Source of the DNA: Bradysia coprophila
Lineage: Eukaryota; Arthropoda; Insecta; Diptera; Sciaridae
Reading direction: 5' to 3'
DNA length: 64,000 nt
NCBI RefSeq assembly: GCF_014529535.1
Contig: NC_050735.1
Coordinates: forward strand, 12,163,739-12,227,738
In this document: positions 62,370 through 64,000 of the stretch, one piece after another
How positions within the stretch are numbered: the stretch's first letter is position 1
How the letters are laid out: each line of letters starts with the position of its first letter
Position numbers and translations under genes: made by a program
The notes under the pieces: generated by a model
What the model saw: only the letters and a program-made list of their open reading frames with translations
Databases searched by the model: none
What the model was told of the DNA's origin: nothing

Positions 62370-62470
62370 GTGATAAATGCCTTCAAAGGCACTCGATGTG
62401 TATTGTCACGCTCGGCCTACCCTACGGCCTCGAGTGACAATCTACACATCTAGTATTTATCACTCAGTGA
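62370..62470. repeat. Palindrome with a GCTCGGCC...GGCCTCGAG centre
   Basis: GGTGATAAAT..GATGTGTATTGTCAC is mirrored by GTGACAATCTACACATC..ATTTATCACT. Confidence 0.65.
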
Positions 62471-62569
62471 CATAAATAACTATTATGCAACTCAGCACCT
62501 TAATGTTCGAAAACTGCGAACTTACGATGTCTCTGTTGCATAAATCGTTGTATGAGTTTCGATGCAAAG

Positions 62570-62750
62570 TACTTTGCTGTCTGCTGCCAGAAAACGACAA
62601 AATCCAATTTATAACATTTTCTGGCCGTAAGACAACAAAATATTGTAACTGTACTGTCTCGCTGGGAACTTTTGCGTGTCGGCTCGAAATATAAACTTCA
62701 ACACGCTTCAACAAAAAAATGTCCCAGCAAGACAGTAATGTACTATTATC
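62570..62750. repeat. Foldback repeat, copy 3 of 3
   Basis: ACTGTACTGTCTCGCTGGGA and TCCCAGCAAGACAGTAATGT are inverted around CGGCTCGAAATATAAACTTC. Other copies are at 4520 and 48764. Confidence 0.65.
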
Positions 62751-62916
62751 AGGCTCAAGATGTGTATAATGACACACGGCCTGCGACGTAGCATAGCGCA
62801 CTAGAGAAAATTAGAAAAATTTAGCTCTAACTGGTTAACAGACTGTTCGCTTCTACCTCCTCTTATAAGCGGTTTGAAGTGTCTGTCTTGCTGTAGATTA
62901 TAGATTCGTGTTTCGT

Positions 62917-62950
62917 ATATAAGAACGTGCAAGTAAGATGTGAATTCAGT
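62917..62950 (+). promoter_or_regulatory. TATA box and initiator of the serine protease gene
   Basis: TATATAAG starts at 62917. An arthropod initiator, TTCAGT, lies at 62945-62950, placing the A about 31 bases downstream of the TATA start, the expected spacing. The predicted 5' UTR is about 20 bases. Confidence 0.75.
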
Positions 62951-62967
62951 CATACTCAAGCTTGGTA

Positions 62968-64000
62968 ATGATGAACATCGTTCTGAGTTTCACGTTTTGC
63001 TTGTTCATAGTCGTCACAGCCGGCTCGACTGATCTTGCTGCTGCTCCAAGTATTCAAGTTGTTGGTGGAAATGAAGCTGCCAGATATCAGTTTCCTTACA
63101 TGGCTACTCTATACATGCATCCGTCAAATGCTGTTTGTGGAGGCTCTTTAATAACAACTAAAACCATCCTGACTGCAGCCCATTGCATTCAAGATGTAGC
63201 GCCCGGAAATTGGACGAGCATCGTGTTTGGAAGTCTAGTGTTAGATAAGTATCCACCAGACGAACCAGATCAAATCATCAAAAATGCAACAGGCGTACTC
63301 TGGCACCCCAATTTCTCAACGGATTCGTTTGGTGTTTACAACGACATTGGATTGGTTTTCTTCCAGCCTGTTCCGCTTGGACGTGCTATAGCTGTTGTCG
63401 CATTGCCAACGAGTGCAAGCAATAACTATTTAAATGCTAACGTTGTACTGACTGGGTATATATCAGTGTCCGTCAGTTTAATTGGAGAGTTTGTATTTAA
63501 TTGCACCATTTAATAGATGGGGAATGACCTCAAGCACTACTAGTTCACCGAACTTACATTACGCGTACACCAAAGTGATATCTAACCTCAACTGCAGGCT
63601 ACAGACAATCCCTTTCTCTATACAATCTTCGCATGGTAAATCACAATTTTCGTTCCATTTATTGGGCTGATATGAACTGACCATTTTCTTTTAGTGTGTA
63701 CCAGTGGAACCGCTGCAGGCGAAGATGTTGGAGCTTGTGCCGGAGACTCAGGAGGACCAGGTAATTTATTACAAGTCTCAATTTCATATCAGCGAGATCG
63801 TAAAAAAATTACAAAATAGTAATTCGTCTAAAAGACAATGCATACCAAACCAACATAAAATGCAAAATATCCATTCGTCTCGACATATAGCTTCTGATTC
63901 TTCTGAAGTTTTGTTAATTTCGTTTTTTTTTTCAGTCGTAACAACAGGTACTAATCCGGTGCAGATCGGCGTCATAAGCGTTGGTGGTACTTGTAGTGGC
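62968..64000 (+). CDS. Secreted chymotrypsin-fold (S1) serine protease, 3' end outside window
   Basis: Four exons are visible, 62968-63455, 63517-63635, 63695-63760 and 63936 to the window end, all in phase. S1 proteases are secreted zymogens active in digestion or extracellular cascades. A signal peptide (MMNIVLSFTFCLFIVVTAGS) precedes a short propeptide and the mature start VVGGNEAARYQFPY. The triad is present: His in LTAAHC, Asp in YNDIGLVFF and Ser in GDSGGP; VVLTGWGMTS is also typical. The residue at chymotrypsin position 189 is Gly (GACAGDSGGP), which argues against trypsin and fits chymotrypsin-, elastase- or collagenase-like specificity. The residue before VVGG is Gln, not Arg/Lys, so trypsin-type activation is unlikely at that bond. 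ATG 62968 is followed at once by a second ATG; either may be used. The C-terminal strand after SVGGTCSG lies beyond the window. Confidence 0.93.

Larger units (their letters stand above)
61748..62910. other. Gap between Mps1 and the serine protease
   Basis: No gene is seen. It contains a 37-base tandem duplication (62209-62282), a palindrome (62370-62470) and the third copy of a foldback repeat (62570-62750). Confidence 0.5.

Overview
This is a 64 kb piece of an AT-rich insect nuclear genome. The genes have GT-AG introns, several are arthropod or insect families, and the Crumbs cytoplasmic tail reads like the dipteran one. Short introns, large repeat-filled gaps and many small foldback transposons suggest a fly, possibly a lower dipteran such as a fungus gnat; that last step is inference. 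There is no CRISPR array and no bacterial-type operon.

Layout. 7-826 (+): the 3' end of an arrestin gene. 827-9749: repeats only, including a 1.07 kb element with 8-bp target-site duplications (TSDs). 9750-10433 (-): a complete four-exon janus A/PHPT1-type phosphohistidine phosphatase. 10434-12138: several small inverted-repeat elements. 12139-13605 (+): a complete four-exon TRUB2-type mitochondrial pseudouridine synthase homologue that appears to lack the catalytic Asp. 13700-15000: three weak candidate small genes. 15100-16433: a non-autonomous hAT element with a perfect 8-bp TSD. 19614-47272 (-): crumbs, complete in 14 exons, with a very long first intron. 47273-52147: repeats. 52148-55360 (-): the Nab2/ZC3H14 poly(A) RNA-binding zinc-finger protein in six exons. 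55361-57603: a repeat-rich gap. 57604-61670 (+): the Mps1/TTK spindle-checkpoint kinase in six exons. 62968-64000 (+): a chymotrypsin-fold serine protease with a good TATA box and initiator, cut by the window end.

The genes are not a functional cluster: they cover polarity (crumbs), mRNA tail control (Nab2), mitosis (Mps1), mitochondrial RNA biology (TRUB2), phosphohistidine removal (janA), receptor signalling (arrestin) and proteolysis. Intron phases agree at every junction listed, which supports the models. The most notable non-genic content is a dense and diverse set of hAT-like and other foldback miniature elements. Several have exact TSDs, some occur two to four times in the window, and one is nested in another.
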